Assembly: GCA_026707145.1 (NCBI GenBank) | Contig: JAPOXK010000019.1 | Location: forward strand, 42,046-106,045 | Length of the DNA stretch: 64,000 nt | Source: Chloroflexota bacterium | GTDB lineage: Bacteria; Chloroflexota; Dehalococcoidia; Bin125 | Reading direction: 5' to 3' | Shown: positions 34,365-42,544 of the stretch, one piece after another | How the letters are laid out: every line of letters begins with the position of its first letter | Position numbering within the stretch: the stretch's first letter is position 1 | The notes under the pieces: generated by a model | What the model was told of the DNA's origin: nothing | Seen by the model: only the letters and a program-made list of their open reading frames with translations | Database searches by the model: none | Program-made: the position numbers and the translations under genes

Positions 34365-34946
34365 GTGAAGAGAAGACTGCCGCTGGTGGTTTATCTGTCG
34401 CCCGTCGTGATCGTGCTGGTGGTTGGCTTGGTTCTGTTGATCGTCCGGTGCAGCGAGGCGGCTGCACCTACCGTGGGCCTGACGGCCGAGGCCGTGCTTG
34501 TATCGGAGGACGGTGGCGCCATCGGCACCGTTGCGTTCCGCCAAACGGCCACCGGGGTTCTGATCATGGCCGACATACGTGAACTAGCCCCGGGGGGCCA
34601 CGCCTTCATTGTGCACGAGGTCGGTGCGTGTACGCCCGACTTCCGCGCCGCCGGTGACCACTTCAACCCGACTGGGGGGGGACACGGCTTTATCCATTCG
34701 ACCTGGAAGCGCGGCGAATCGGGTGGAGCGCACGGCGGCGACCTGCCCAATCTCTACGCCGGCTCTGACGGTGCTGCCCGCGCCGACTTCTTTACCGATG
34801 GCATCACCCTGGACACGGGACCGCGCCATTCCATATTCGACGCCGACGGCTCCGCCATCATTGTGCACGAACGGCCCGATTCTTACGGAACAGAGGAATC
34901 GGACACTGGCGACCGCGTCGCCTGCGGGGTCATTCAGCGCACCTAG
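34365..34946 (+). CDS. Membrane-anchored Cu/Zn superoxide dismutase-like protein
   Basis: 193 residues, GTG start. N-terminal membrane anchor about residues 8-28, then a SodC barrel. Zinc and bridging ligands are kept: His99 (GDHFNP), His107 (GGGHGF), His123 and Asp126 (GAHGGDLPNL); copper ligands His84 (VHEVG) and His168 (IIVHERPD) too. The first copper His of the usual H-x-F-H-x-H pattern is Ile82 (HAFIVH). Disulfide Cys89/Cys187 and the GDRVACGVI end are conserved. Copper binding and dismutase activity are therefore doubtful; a SOD-like structural or metal-handling role is possible. Confidence 0.85.
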   Translation: MKRRLPLVVYLSPVVIVLVVGLVLLIVRCSEAAAPTVGLTAEAVLVSEDGGAIGTVAFRQTATGVLIMADIRELAPGGHAFIVHEVGACTPDFRAAGDHFNPTGGGHGFIHSTWKRGESGGAHGGDLPNLYAGSDGAARADFFTDGITLDTGPRHSIFDADGSAIIVHERPDSYGTEESDTGDRVACGVIQRT

Positions 34947-35022
34947 CGGGATAAACGAATTCCCAAACCTTTCCGTTGCGGGTCCCCGGCTCGAGATCGG
35001 CGAAGACGTGGCGGTTGGACTC

Positions 35023-35268
35023 TTACGCTCGCACGCAGGTCGTCCTGACTTGCCCTTCGGTGCGCTGCCCGACCCAGTGCGCGAGATGAAATTCGGCCGC
35101 CTCCTCCCATGACACGACGAGAAAGCCGCCGGAGAAGGCCGGCCACACGGTCACCGTGAAGGGACTGTCCTCGGCGGGATCCTGCGCTGCGACGTCGTCC
35201 GTCGAGAGAACGGCCGCGGCGGCGAGAAGCGCCAGCGCCGTTCCCACTAATCCCAAACGCTAAAGCAT
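35023..35268 (-). pseudogene. Small secreted protein with amber codon at position 3
   Basis: A perfect AGGAGG (35282-35277) sits eight bases before ATG 35268, but the reading frame is ATG CTT TAG CGT TTG, stopping at codon 3, and then stays open to TAA at 35023. The rest encodes a convincing signal peptide (LGLVGTALALLAAAAVLS) and a mature part with FTVTVWPAFSGGFLVVSW and WVGQRTEGQVRTTC. A downstream TTG (35256) is 20 bases from the ribosome site, too far. Either a recent nonsense mutation, a sequence error, readthrough, or TTG initiation. No family recognised. Confidence 0.55.
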
Positions 35269-35441
35269 GTTCGATTCCTCCTGCGGAACTCTGCTCTAAC
35301 CGGCGCAAGCTAGGCGGCGCGTGTTCCCGAAGCGAACGCCAGCCGGGCCGTCGCTTGACTTGGAGGGCCGCATGTCCAATACATGCAGTGCAGGCCCGCA
35401 GCGGTTCGTCCAGGAGCATCCTGGAAGCCGGAGGAACGGCG

Positions 35442-36845
35442 ATGGCGCGCTACGAATACGACATCGTGATCATCGGGTCGGGCCCGGCCGGCCAGAAAGC
35501 CGCGATGCAGGCCGCGAAGCTCGGCAAGCGCGTGGCCGTGATCGAGCGGCTCCCGGAGATCGGCGGCGTCAGCATCAGTACCGCAACTGCAAGCAAGACC
35601 TTGCGCGAGGCCGTGCTGCACCTGACGGGCTACAGGGAACGCAAGGTTTACGGCGAGTCGTACGCCGTGAAGCAAGACATCACGATGAGCGATCTCATGC
35701 TGCGGACGCGCTACGTGATGCATCAGGAAGGGGAGATCCTGCGCAGTCAGCTCGCCAGGAACCGCGTGGAGACGATCGCCGCCGAGGCCTCATTCATCGA
35801 CCGCCACACGATCAATCTCGTTACCGAGAACGGCAAACCCGATCGCACGATCACGGCGGAGAAGGTGATTATCGCGGTGGGGACGTACTCCACGATGCCG
35901 CCCGTGGTCTTCGTGGACGGCCGGCTGATCTTCGTCAGCGACGATGTTCTCAACCTCACCGATCTGCCCCGGACGCTGACGATCGTCGGCGCCGGCGCGA
36001 TCGGGCTGGAGTATTGCGGCACGTTCGCGGCGGTGGGCGTCCGGGTTACGCTCGTGGACAGGAATCCGCGATTGCTGCCGTTCGCGGACGACGAGCTGAC
36101 GGACACCCTGGTGTACCACCTGCGGCAAAGGGACGTGACGTTCATCATGAACGGCAACGTCTTCGATATTGAGTACCTGAGGGACGACTACGGGGATCGG
36201 GTCCGTGTCATGCTTGAGGGCGGGAAGCAGATCGTGAGCGATGCCGTGATGTACTGCGTCGGGCGCACGGGCGCCACGCAATCGCTCAATCTAGAGGCCG
36301 TGGGCGTCGAGATCGACGAGCGCGGGCGCCTGAGCGTGGACGAGAACTACCAGACGAACGTTGAAGGCATCTACGCCGTAGGCGGCGTCATCGGGTTCCC
36401 GGATCTCTCTTCGACATCGCAGATGCAGGGGCGGCTGGCGGTGCGCCACGCGGCCGGCATCGCCGCGAACCAATTCCCCGATCTGGTTCCCTACACCGTG
36501 AAGACGATTCCCGAAGTGGCGATGGTGGGGATGACGGAGGCGCAGCTCATGGCCGAGGGGATCCCCTACGAGGTGGGCAAAGCGGAGTATCACGAAAATG
36601 TGAACAGCATTATCAAAGGGGACGATGCCGGCTTCCTCAAGCTGTTGTTCCACCTCGAGTCGCGGAAACTGCTGGGGGTGCACATCATCGGCGAGGGCGC
36701 CGCCGAGCTGATCCACATCGGACAGGCGGTGATCGCGCACGAGGGCACGATCGACTATTTCGTCGACAGCGTGACCAGCAACCCGACGCTGGCCGAATGC
36801 TATCCGGCGGCGGCCTTGAACGGGATCAATCGCCTCGGGCTGTAG
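35442..36845 (+). CDS. SthA-like pyridine nucleotide-disulfide oxidoreductase fold protein
   Basis: 467 residues from ATG 35442, with GGAGGAACGGCG upstream. FAD loop VIIGSGPAGQKAAMQAAK, NAD(P) loop IVGAGAIGLEYCG, YAVGGVIGFPDLSS and the C-terminal dimerisation domain (ILGVHIIGEGAAELIHIGQ-like) align with soluble transhydrogenase SthA, which moves hydride between NADH and NADP+. Where disulfide reductases have C-x4-C, and SthA keeps the first Cys, this protein has GGVSISTATASK with no Cys at all. A role as transhydrogenase or dehydrogenase, not a disulfide reductase, is expected. Confidence 0.86.
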   Translation: MARYEYDIVIIGSGPAGQKAAMQAAKLGKRVAVIERLPEIGGVSISTATASKTLREAVLHLTGYRERKVYGESYAVKQDITMSDLMLRTRYVMHQEGEILRSQLARNRVETIAAEASFIDRHTINLVTENGKPDRTITAEKVIIAVGTYSTMPPVVFVDGRLIFVSDDVLNLTDLPRTLTIVGAGAIGLEYCGTFAAVGVRVTLVDRNPRLLPFADDELTDTLVYHLRQRDVTFIMNGNVFDIEYLRDDYGDRVRVMLEGGKQIVSDAVMYCVGRTGATQSLNLEAVGVEIDERGRLSVDENYQTNVEGIYAVGGVIGFPDLSSTSQMQGRLAVRHAAGIAANQFPDLVPYTVKTIPEVAMVGMTEAQLMAEGIPYEVGKAEYHENVNSIIKGDDAGFLKLLFHLESRKLLGVHIIGEGAAELIHIGQAVIAHEGTIDYFVDSVTSNPTLAECYPAAALNGINRLGL

Positions 36846-36852
36846 ATCGCCG

Positions 36853-37293
36853 CTATCCGCTCTGGGCCGACGCCTCACGCAGCAGCCGGATGCCGGTCGC
36901 AGCCAGCAGCAGCGGGAGCGTGATGTCGATCAAGATCCACACCAGGCCCATGTCGTTGCTGGGCTCGACGAACTGCGTGCCGAACCAGTTCCAGAGGAGG
37001 GCGAGGAAGAGCGCCGCCGTGAAGTAGAGGGTACCGTTCGCCTCCAGATACTCCCGGCTCAGCGATCGGTCGCCGCCACCAGCATCCAGACGGCGCTTTC
37101 GGTCGAAGGCAACCACGAGCGCCATCACCGCGCCGGCCACCATGAGCGGGTCGAAGATGAGCCAAGCGTCGCGTCCGGTGCCCTCCAGCATCGGGTCGTA
37201 AAACTGCGTGGCCAGGAAGTGCCCGGCCACCCCCACCGCCAGCAAGAGCATGTACACCGCCGCCGCACGCTTGAGCACAGGCATGAGAACCAT
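36853..37293 (-). CDS. Four-helix membrane protein of unknown function
   Basis: 146 residues from ATG 37293; an ATG three codons later is equally possible. About four membrane segments: AAAVYMLLLAVGVAGHFLA, PLMVAGAVMALVVAF, LYFTAALFLALLWNWFG and ILIDITLPLLLAATGI, with conserved-looking TQFYDP and TQFVEPSND loops after helices 1 and 3, suggesting an internal duplication. Not recognised. Convergent with the SthA-like gene, 7 bases apart. Confidence 0.65.
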   Translation of the reverse strand: MVLMPVLKRAAAVYMLLLAVGVAGHFLATQFYDPMLEGTGRDAWLIFDPLMVAGAVMALVVAFDRKRRLDAGGGDRSLSREYLEANGTLYFTAALFLALLWNWFGTQFVEPSNDMGLVWILIDITLPLLLAATGIRLLREASAQSG

Positions 37294-37685
37294 CACTCGG
37301 GACCCCCGATCGCTGTTCACTCGCTTGGGACGCCGGTTCACTCGCGCCCTGCCTGCATCCCCGCAGGCGGGGCGCGCGACACGACCCGGCCGCAAAAGGC
37401 ACGAACTCCAACGCCGGATTAGCTCGCCGGCCCTCGGGACTCCCGCCTCCAAGCAGTCCCTAAATAATGCTTCCAGGGATCGATGGCAAGGCGCGGGTTT
37501 CGACCGGCGTTGGACGCTCCCGGAATTCGGACGGGAACGGCGCGGCCCCAAGGAAGGGCGCGGCCGGTCGACCACCGGGCCGGGCCGAACGAGCGAATCG
37601 GAGACCAGCGGAGCAGTCCCCTGGGGACGAGCTCGACGAAGGCGATATCATCCGGTGGGCGTCGCGATTCCCGGAGGTAGGAAAA
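37294..37685. other. Divergent intergenic region, 392 bases
   Basis: Lies between the membrane protein start and the start of the binding-protein lipoprotein. CTAAATAATGC near 37460 is a local AT-rich spot and may mark a promoter. Frames crossing it look like shadows. I see no repeat or RNA motif. Confidence 0.3.
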
Positions 37686-38927
37686 GTGCGAAGAACGCTA
37701 TCTAGCAAAGCGCGAGCAGTGCTCGCGCTCGGCGCAGCCTGTTTGCTCCTGGCCGGCCTCGCCGCCTGCGACGGCGAGGCGGAGGCGCCCGGTCCACTGA
37801 GGATCGGCGTGCTGCACACCTCGTTCAACGACGAGATCCAGCGGGAGATGCTGCGCTCCTTCGACCTGGCGATCAAGCACCTCAACGAAGCGGGCGGAGT
37901 CTTCGGCCAGCCGGTCGAGGTCGAGATCGTCGATGCCACCACCGATCCAGAAGTCGCGGTGCAGCGGGCGCGGCAGATGGTCGAAGAGAACCTGCCGCAC
38001 GCGATCGTCGGGGGTTGGACCAGCGCAACCGCTCTGGCGCTGGTGGAGCAGGTGATCGCGCCGGCGGGCATTCCCATGGTCAGCCCCTCGGCGACCTCTC
38101 CCCTCCTGTCCACCGCCAACGACCAAGACCTCCTCTTCCGCACGATCCCGGTGGACAGCTCGGGAGCGCCGGTCCTGACACAGCTGGTCCGTGACCAAGG
38201 GTTCACCAACATCGGCGTGATCTACCGCCAAGACCCTTGGGGATCGAAGTACGCCGAAGCCTTCGAGGCCGCCTGGGACGGCCCTATCAGAGCGGTTGGG
38301 ATCGATCCCAGTCAGGACAGCTACCTCGGCGAGCTTCAGGAGTCGGCCGCAGGGGGAGCGGAGGCGCTGATCCCCATGACCTTCAACGCGGAGGCGATCG
38401 TCATTCTGCGAGAGGCGCTGGACAACGGCATCTACGACCAGTTCGTGCTCACCGGCCCCATGAAGGACCCACGAACCATTGAGGCGATCGGCAGCGCCCG
38501 CCTGGGCGGCATGCACGGCATTGCGGCGGTCGCAGACCGGACATCCGTCTCCTCGGTCGCGTGGGAGGAAGCATACGTCGCCGAGTACGGCGGCCTGCCC
38601 GTGCTGGCCTACGTGAAGGAGACCTACGACGCCGTCATCGCCCTGGCGCTCGCGGCCCAGGCCGCCGGCAGCACGGACGGCGCCGCGATCCGCGACCAAC
38701 TGCGCGTGGTAGCAAGCGGAACGGGCGAGGCGGTGACGGCCGGAGTGGAAGGCATCAGGCGCGCGCTCGAAATCCTCGCCGACGGAGGCGCGGTCAACTA
38801 CGAAGGCGCCTCGACGACCCTGGATTGGGACGCAAACGGGGACCTGCTACGCGGTCAGATCGGCGTCTGGCGTTTCACCGAAGACGGTCAGATCGAGGAG
38901 GTACGGGTGGTTCCCTTCGGCGGTTAG
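37686..38927 (+). CDS. Branched-chain-type substrate-binding lipoprotein (orphan)
   Basis: 413 residues from GTG 37686, after GGAGGTAGG. Lipoprotein signal with lipobox LAAC (residues about 26-29), then a Peripla_BP_6 fold starting LRIGVLHTSFNDE; LNEAGGVFGQPVEVEIVDATTDPE and GWTSATALALVEQ are typical of LivJ/UrtA-like proteins. Such proteins bind amino acids, amides or urea outside the membrane. No permease or ATPase genes adjoin it, so it is an orphan receptor or uses a distant transporter. Confidence 0.87.
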   Translation: MRRTLSSKARAVLALGAACLLLAGLAACDGEAEAPGPLRIGVLHTSFNDEIQREMLRSFDLAIKHLNEAGGVFGQPVEVEIVDATTDPEVAVQRARQMVEENLPHAIVGGWTSATALALVEQVIAPAGIPMVSPSATSPLLSTANDQDLLFRTIPVDSSGAPVLTQLVRDQGFTNIGVIYRQDPWGSKYAEAFEAAWDGPIRAVGIDPSQDSYLGELQESAAGGAEALIPMTFNAEAIVILREALDNGIYDQFVLTGPMKDPRTIEAIGSARLGGMHGIAAVADRTSVSSVAWEEAYVAEYGGLPVLAYVKETYDAVIALALAAQAAGSTDGAAIRDQLRVVASGTGEAVTAGVEGIRRALEILADGGAVNYEGASTTLDWDANGDLLRGQIGVWRFTEDGQIEEVRVVPFGG

Positions 38928-39036
38928 TCGTGGCCGACTGCAAACGGCTGGACGCCCGCTCGAAGGGGGCGCGCCATAGTGTCAGGTGTAGGCCTCGGAA
39001 CGAGGCTACTGGCGCCGCCGGTCTTCTTCATGGGAA

Positions 39037-39435
39037 TCAACGCTGCCAGAGCTCACTCTCGTCCGCCAAATCCTTAGGCGTTACGAATCCGGGAAGCAAG
39101 CGAGCGATTCGGAGTCGCCGAAACATCGCCACCGCTTCCGCATCCTGACGGGTCGGCGACAGCATGTACTTAGCCCAGCCACTTCCAGAGAAGGATAGAG
39201 CGAAAATACCGTTGGCGTTAAGTCCGATGGCGATGAAGCCGCTCGCGTTCAGACCGCCGAGCGCGATGAAGCCGCTCGCGTTCCCCGGGCTGATCGCGAT
39301 CAGGCCAGCCGCGTTGCCGCCGCCTACGGCAACCAGACCGACCGCGTTAACAGCGCTTACGGCAACCAGGCCGATCGCGTTAATGGCGCTTACGGCAACC
39401 AAACCGATCGCATTCTGAGTATCTACAGCGACCAT
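39037..39435 (-). CDS. Undecapeptide-repeat (beta-solenoid-like) protein
   Basis: 132 residues. Residues 8-83 are seven tandem ~11-residue units of the form N-A-x-G-hydrophobic-hydrophobic-A-hydrophobic-x-x-x, such as NAIGLVAVSAI, NAAGLIAISPG and NASGFIALGGL. The regular Asn and Gly positions suit a beta-solenoid. A different C-terminal region (84-132) has basic helices RRLRIARLLPGF and an acidic end. No signal peptide. Function unknown; related repeats occur in uncharacterised environmental proteins. GAGGAGCGAGGG precedes ATG. Confidence 0.7.
   Translation of the reverse strand: MVAVDTQNAIGLVAVSAINAIGLVAVSAVNAVGLVAVGGGNAAGLIAISPGNASGFIALGGLNASGFIAIGLNANGIFALSFSGSGWAKYMLSPTRQDAEAVAMFRRLRIARLLPGFVTPKDLADESELWQR
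39187..39414 (-). repeat. 33-base tandem repeats inside the solenoid gene
   Basis: Seven units encoding the 11-residue repeat. The most recent, at the 5' end of the gene, share long identities (CCGATCGCGTTAA and GCTTACGGCAACCA, plus strand), while 3' units are diverged, implying expansion by local duplication. Confidence 0.75.
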
Positions 39436-39554
39436 CCCTCGCTCCTCTTAAAGCCCGTATCTCCCGCCCGAGGCTGGTTCAGGTAAGAACGGATTTCAGC
39501 GAAATATGATGTGGCCTGGGATTGCCGCTCGCGGCAGATCCTCGGCCCAATATG

Positions 39555-40280
39555 TCAGGGTCCTTCGGATTCCTCGGATCCCAGGCAAGCGCTTATCTCT
39601 GGGGAGGATCGAATCTCCGCTACCGACTCCTCAATGGCTCCAGATCCGAGGGAGATCAACTCCGGATTCTCCCTAGCCACATCAAGCATGCAGCTGTGCG
39701 CCTCTTCGCTCAGCCCGCCGGCCTGCTGGGCAATCACGGCAACGCCAAGGATGGCGAAATTCTCCTCAGTGAGGCAGGCAAACACGGGACCCGAAGTGGG
39801 GTTGGCCAAGACATCCAGGACCGGGGCACCGGCCATCAGATCGTAGAGACCGCCGACCGTCGCGCGGATGCAGGAGGCCTCTGGCTCGGAGAGCCGGGCG
39901 ACCATCGCAGCTGTAGTCGTGCTCACGGTTATCACGAGGTCTTCCATAGGGCCCACGGGCTGGTGTGGCTCAGCCGGCTCAGGAGCAGGCTCGGCCGGCT
40001 CCGGCGCTGCGGGCTCCGGCTCAGGAGCGGGCTCCGGCTCGGGAGCAGGCTCTGGCTCCGGGACAGGTTCTGGCTCCGGGGCAGGAGGCTCGGCCGGCTC
40101 CGGTGTTGCGGCTGCCGCAGGCTCCGGGGCTGGTTCCACGACAGCATCCGGAGCGGGAGCCTCGGGGGACTCCGAGTCGGAACCGCAGGCGGCGAGCGCC
40201 ACGAGCACGATGGATACGAACGCCAGGGCGAAGGCGCTGCGCCAACCGGCACGGCAACTCAGCCCACTCAACCTATGCAT
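39555..40280 (-). CDS. Cys-patterned lipoprotein, family member A (one module)
   Basis: 241 residues from ATG 40280, after GGAGTGGAGCTC. Lipobox LAAC (about residues 27-30), an (E/A)P-rich linker of about 75 residues made of PEPEPxPEPE units, then one globular module of about 115 residues with regularly placed cysteines: LSEPEASCIRATV, VFACLTEENF, AQQAGGLSEEAHSCMLDVA and SACL. It is a paralog of the genes ending at 40622 and 42545, which carry two modules. Presumably exposed outside the membrane; no enzymatic motif, function unknown. Confidence 0.75.
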   Translation of the reverse strand: MHRLSGLSCRAGWRSAFALAFVSIVLVALAACGSDSESPEAPAPDAVVEPAPEPAAAATPEPAEPPAPEPEPVPEPEPAPEPEPAPEPEPAAPEPAEPAPEPAEPHQPVGPMEDLVITVSTTTAAMVARLSEPEASCIRATVGGLYDLMAGAPVLDVLANPTSGPVFACLTEENFAILGVAVIAQQAGGLSEEAHSCMLDVARENPELISLGSGAIEESVAEIRSSPEISACLGSEESEGP

Positions 40281-40621
40281 GAGCTCCACTCCTTCACGCA
40301 GGGGCGATCGTAGACGGATGGGACTCCGGAAGGATGAAGTTATGTCTCTATCAGGCATTTCCCGCTCATGGTGCAGCCACCGCTTGGCCTGTTTTCCGTG
40401 GTTCCTCGGTCCACGTAAGCCATTACTGTCATTGCTTGGTACGCGCGGGAAACGGTCCGGCGAACGTGCCGCAATCCGGGAGAGGTGAAGGCAGCGCAAT
40501 TCGTCCGCGCAGGCCATGGGCCTTTTCCGGGGAGCCGCTCGGCCGCCAGAGTCGTCCAGATGCAGGCCTGCCTCATCGGAGGCGCCAGCCCTGCTGGCGC
40601 CTCCGTCAGCGGCGGGTGTCT

Positions 40622-41785
40622 CTATTGCCCCAGCGCGCTCACACCCACCCCCTGCATTCGTTCGATCTCCTCGTCGCTCAGGCAGGACCAGGTTTTGAGG
40701 CCGTCATCGGCGATCTCAGCGATCTCGGCCGCACTCATCGCCGACAGGTCATAGGAGTCGGGATCGATCAGCGCCACGTAGTGCGGGTGTTCCCTGGCGA
40801 AGTCCGTGAGGCAGCTGACGGACTCTTCGCTCAAACCTCCAGCTTGCGACACGGACATGGCGACGAAGATCTGAACGTAGCCCTCCGGGGTGATGCACTC
40901 GCGCAGCGACTCCGACAGCCTGAAGCCGTCGTGGACCGTGGAGTCGAGGAGCATGGCGAACTGCTCCTCGGAGAGACTCTCGCGTATGCAAGCGATCTCG
41001 GATTCCGAAACTACGTTAATAACGTCGTGCTCCGCAGATGACCGGCGGTCCACTTCAGCCATAAAGCTCACCAGGAAGTTCACCTTCTCTTGGTCGGTCA
41101 TGCAGTGGTAGAACTCCAGCAAGAAGGGGTGGGCCGCGCCCGCAGCCCCCGGCGGGAGTTCCAATCCGAGTCCCGCGAAGATCGCCTCCGGGTGCTCATT
41201 TGCGACCCCGACAAGACAGGCGCGGGTCTCCGTGGACCACCCGCCGACCTGCGCGTCCATGAACGCGACACCAAGGTAGGCGACGTTCTCCAGCGTGACG
41301 CACTCGAAAAAGAAGCTCGCGCTGGAAGCATCCCCGACCGCCAACAGGAGCGGGGTGCCACGGATGATCTGGTACACCCCTTCGCCCACGGCTTCGCGGA
41401 TGCAGTCGTTTTCGGCCTCGGAGAGGACGGACAGGAGATCCCCGCCGGTAGTCGACACGGTGATGACGAAGTCCTCTATGGAGCCCACGGGCTCCGGTTC
41501 CTCGGCGGGCGCGGGAGCGGCGGGCTCAGCCGGCGCCGGCTCCGTGACCACCGGTTCGAGAGCAGGCTCTGGTTCGGGTTCCGGCGCCGGTTCCGGGGCC
41601 GGCGGCTCGGCCGGTTCCGCCGCGGGCTCCGGGGCCGGCTCCGCCACGGGCTCGAGAGGGGGAGCCTCGGCGGGCTCCTCGTCGGAACCGCAGGCGGTGA
41701 GCGCCACGAGCGCGATCAGCGTCAACGCCATGACGAGGGCACCGCGCCAGCCGGCACAACACGCGAGCCTACTAAATGAATGCAT
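40622..41785 (-). CDS. Cys-patterned lipoprotein, family member B (two modules)
   Basis: 387 residues from ATG 41785, after GGAGTAGGAATC. Lipobox LTAC, then a Pro/Glu/Ala linker to about residue 105, then two homologous modules. Each contains SExExxCIRE (SEAENDCIREAV, SESEIACIRESL), a CxTxE (CVTLENV, CITPEGY), and a QxGGxSxExxxC element (AQVGGWSTETRAC, SQAGGLSEESVSC) followed by hydrophobic-xxHP. A YHCMTDQEK hinge joins the modules, and the C-terminus is SCLSDEEIERM. Even Cys counts suggest disulfides. Function unknown. Confidence 0.75.
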   Translation of the reverse strand: MHSFSRLACCAGWRGALVMALTLIALVALTACGSDEEPAEAPPLEPVAEPAPEPAAEPAEPPAPEPAPEPEPEPALEPVVTEPAPAEPAAPAPAEEPEPVGSIEDFVITVSTTGGDLLSVLSEAENDCIREAVGEGVYQIIRGTPLLLAVGDASSASFFFECVTLENVAYLGVAFMDAQVGGWSTETRACLVGVANEHPEAIFAGLGLELPPGAAGAAHPFLLEFYHCMTDQEKVNFLVSFMAEVDRRSSAEHDVINVVSESEIACIRESLSEEQFAMLLDSTVHDGFRLSESLRECITPEGYVQIFVAMSVSQAGGLSEESVSCLTDFAREHPHYVALIDPDSYDLSAMSAAEIAEIADDGLKTWSCLSDEEIERMQGVGVSALGQ

Positions 41786-42544
41786 GATTCCTACTCCCCC
41801 ACTATGGAATCGAACGTGGACGGAGGCGACTCCAAACGCGCGCGAGTATCTGAGGCTCCTGCGCGTTCGGCTTGTAATGTCACTCACCCGTCCCGCCTGG
41901 CTGATACTTCCGGCACGTCCACCTCACTCAGCGCAGCCGCGCGGATCGAAGGTGGGAATATGCGGAACTGAACTCGCCTAATTATAGGCATGCTCAGGCC
42001 ACACACCGCTCGACGTTACAAGAACGAAGTTCATTTATAAGAGTAATAATGACTCTTGTATGCAGATAGCTGTCCCGGTTGCCAAGCTCCTACCGGGCCA
42101 AATTAAAGATGTTCAAGGCCGCTTCCGCTCTGCTCTGGCATCAACGAAAACCGCCATTCACGCAGCCACATCATGGCCTTTGGTAGTCATACATATGTGT
42201 GGAGCATGGTGGAGCCACTTCCATATCCCGTCTGGCCCAGTACCTCCGGCAACTTCACCCCCAGCGAGCGCAGAAGCAACGAACTCCTGCATAGCCCGAA
42301 ATGGGTCCTCCATCAGGCCCTTGAGTGCCGTGATGAGGGCGTTAAATCAGGCGGACGTGAGGGCATGTACGAGCATGGGTCAGCGTCCCCGGGTGAGCAA
42401 CACGCTCTAGCGGCGGGCATAACGGCGCGGCGTGCCACCGGCCTCGAAATGGATCGCGTGCGTAGCTTCCGGGCGGAGCCGGACCACCCGCCCGGATTCA
42501 CCAATCTGAGTATAGGCTCTTTCCGGCTCAGTGGCGGGATGCCA
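41786..42544. other. Long spacer between lipoprotein paralogs B and C
   Basis: About 760 bases, locally more AT-rich than the neighbours. It holds an integrase-like relic (42103-42312) and a hairpin TATAAGAGT/ACTCTTGTA around 42036-42060. No intact gene is supported; the remaining frames lack ribosome sites and family similarity. Confidence 0.45.
42103..42312 (-). pseudogene. Relic of a tyrosine recombinase C-terminus
   Basis: The minus-strand frame gives HFGLCRSSLLLRSLG, then VKLPEVLGQTGYGS and STMLHTYV followed by TGA and an in-frame LPKAMMWLREWRF to TAA. This lines up with the HxLRxxFASLLLxxGV...VxxxLGHSS...TYxHV end of tyrosine integrases, keeping H-x4-R and the TY but losing the second His. 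No start or upstream domains, so a decayed fragment. The match is short and could be chance. Confidence 0.35.

Noticed and set aside
36797..37027. Plus-strand frame opposite the four-helix membrane protein
   Set aside because: Shadow of the minus-strand gene, with no hydrophobic pattern or family.
39187..39414. CRISPR-like tandem repeats
   Set aside because: Units are contiguous 33-base coding repeats without spacers, in one open frame.
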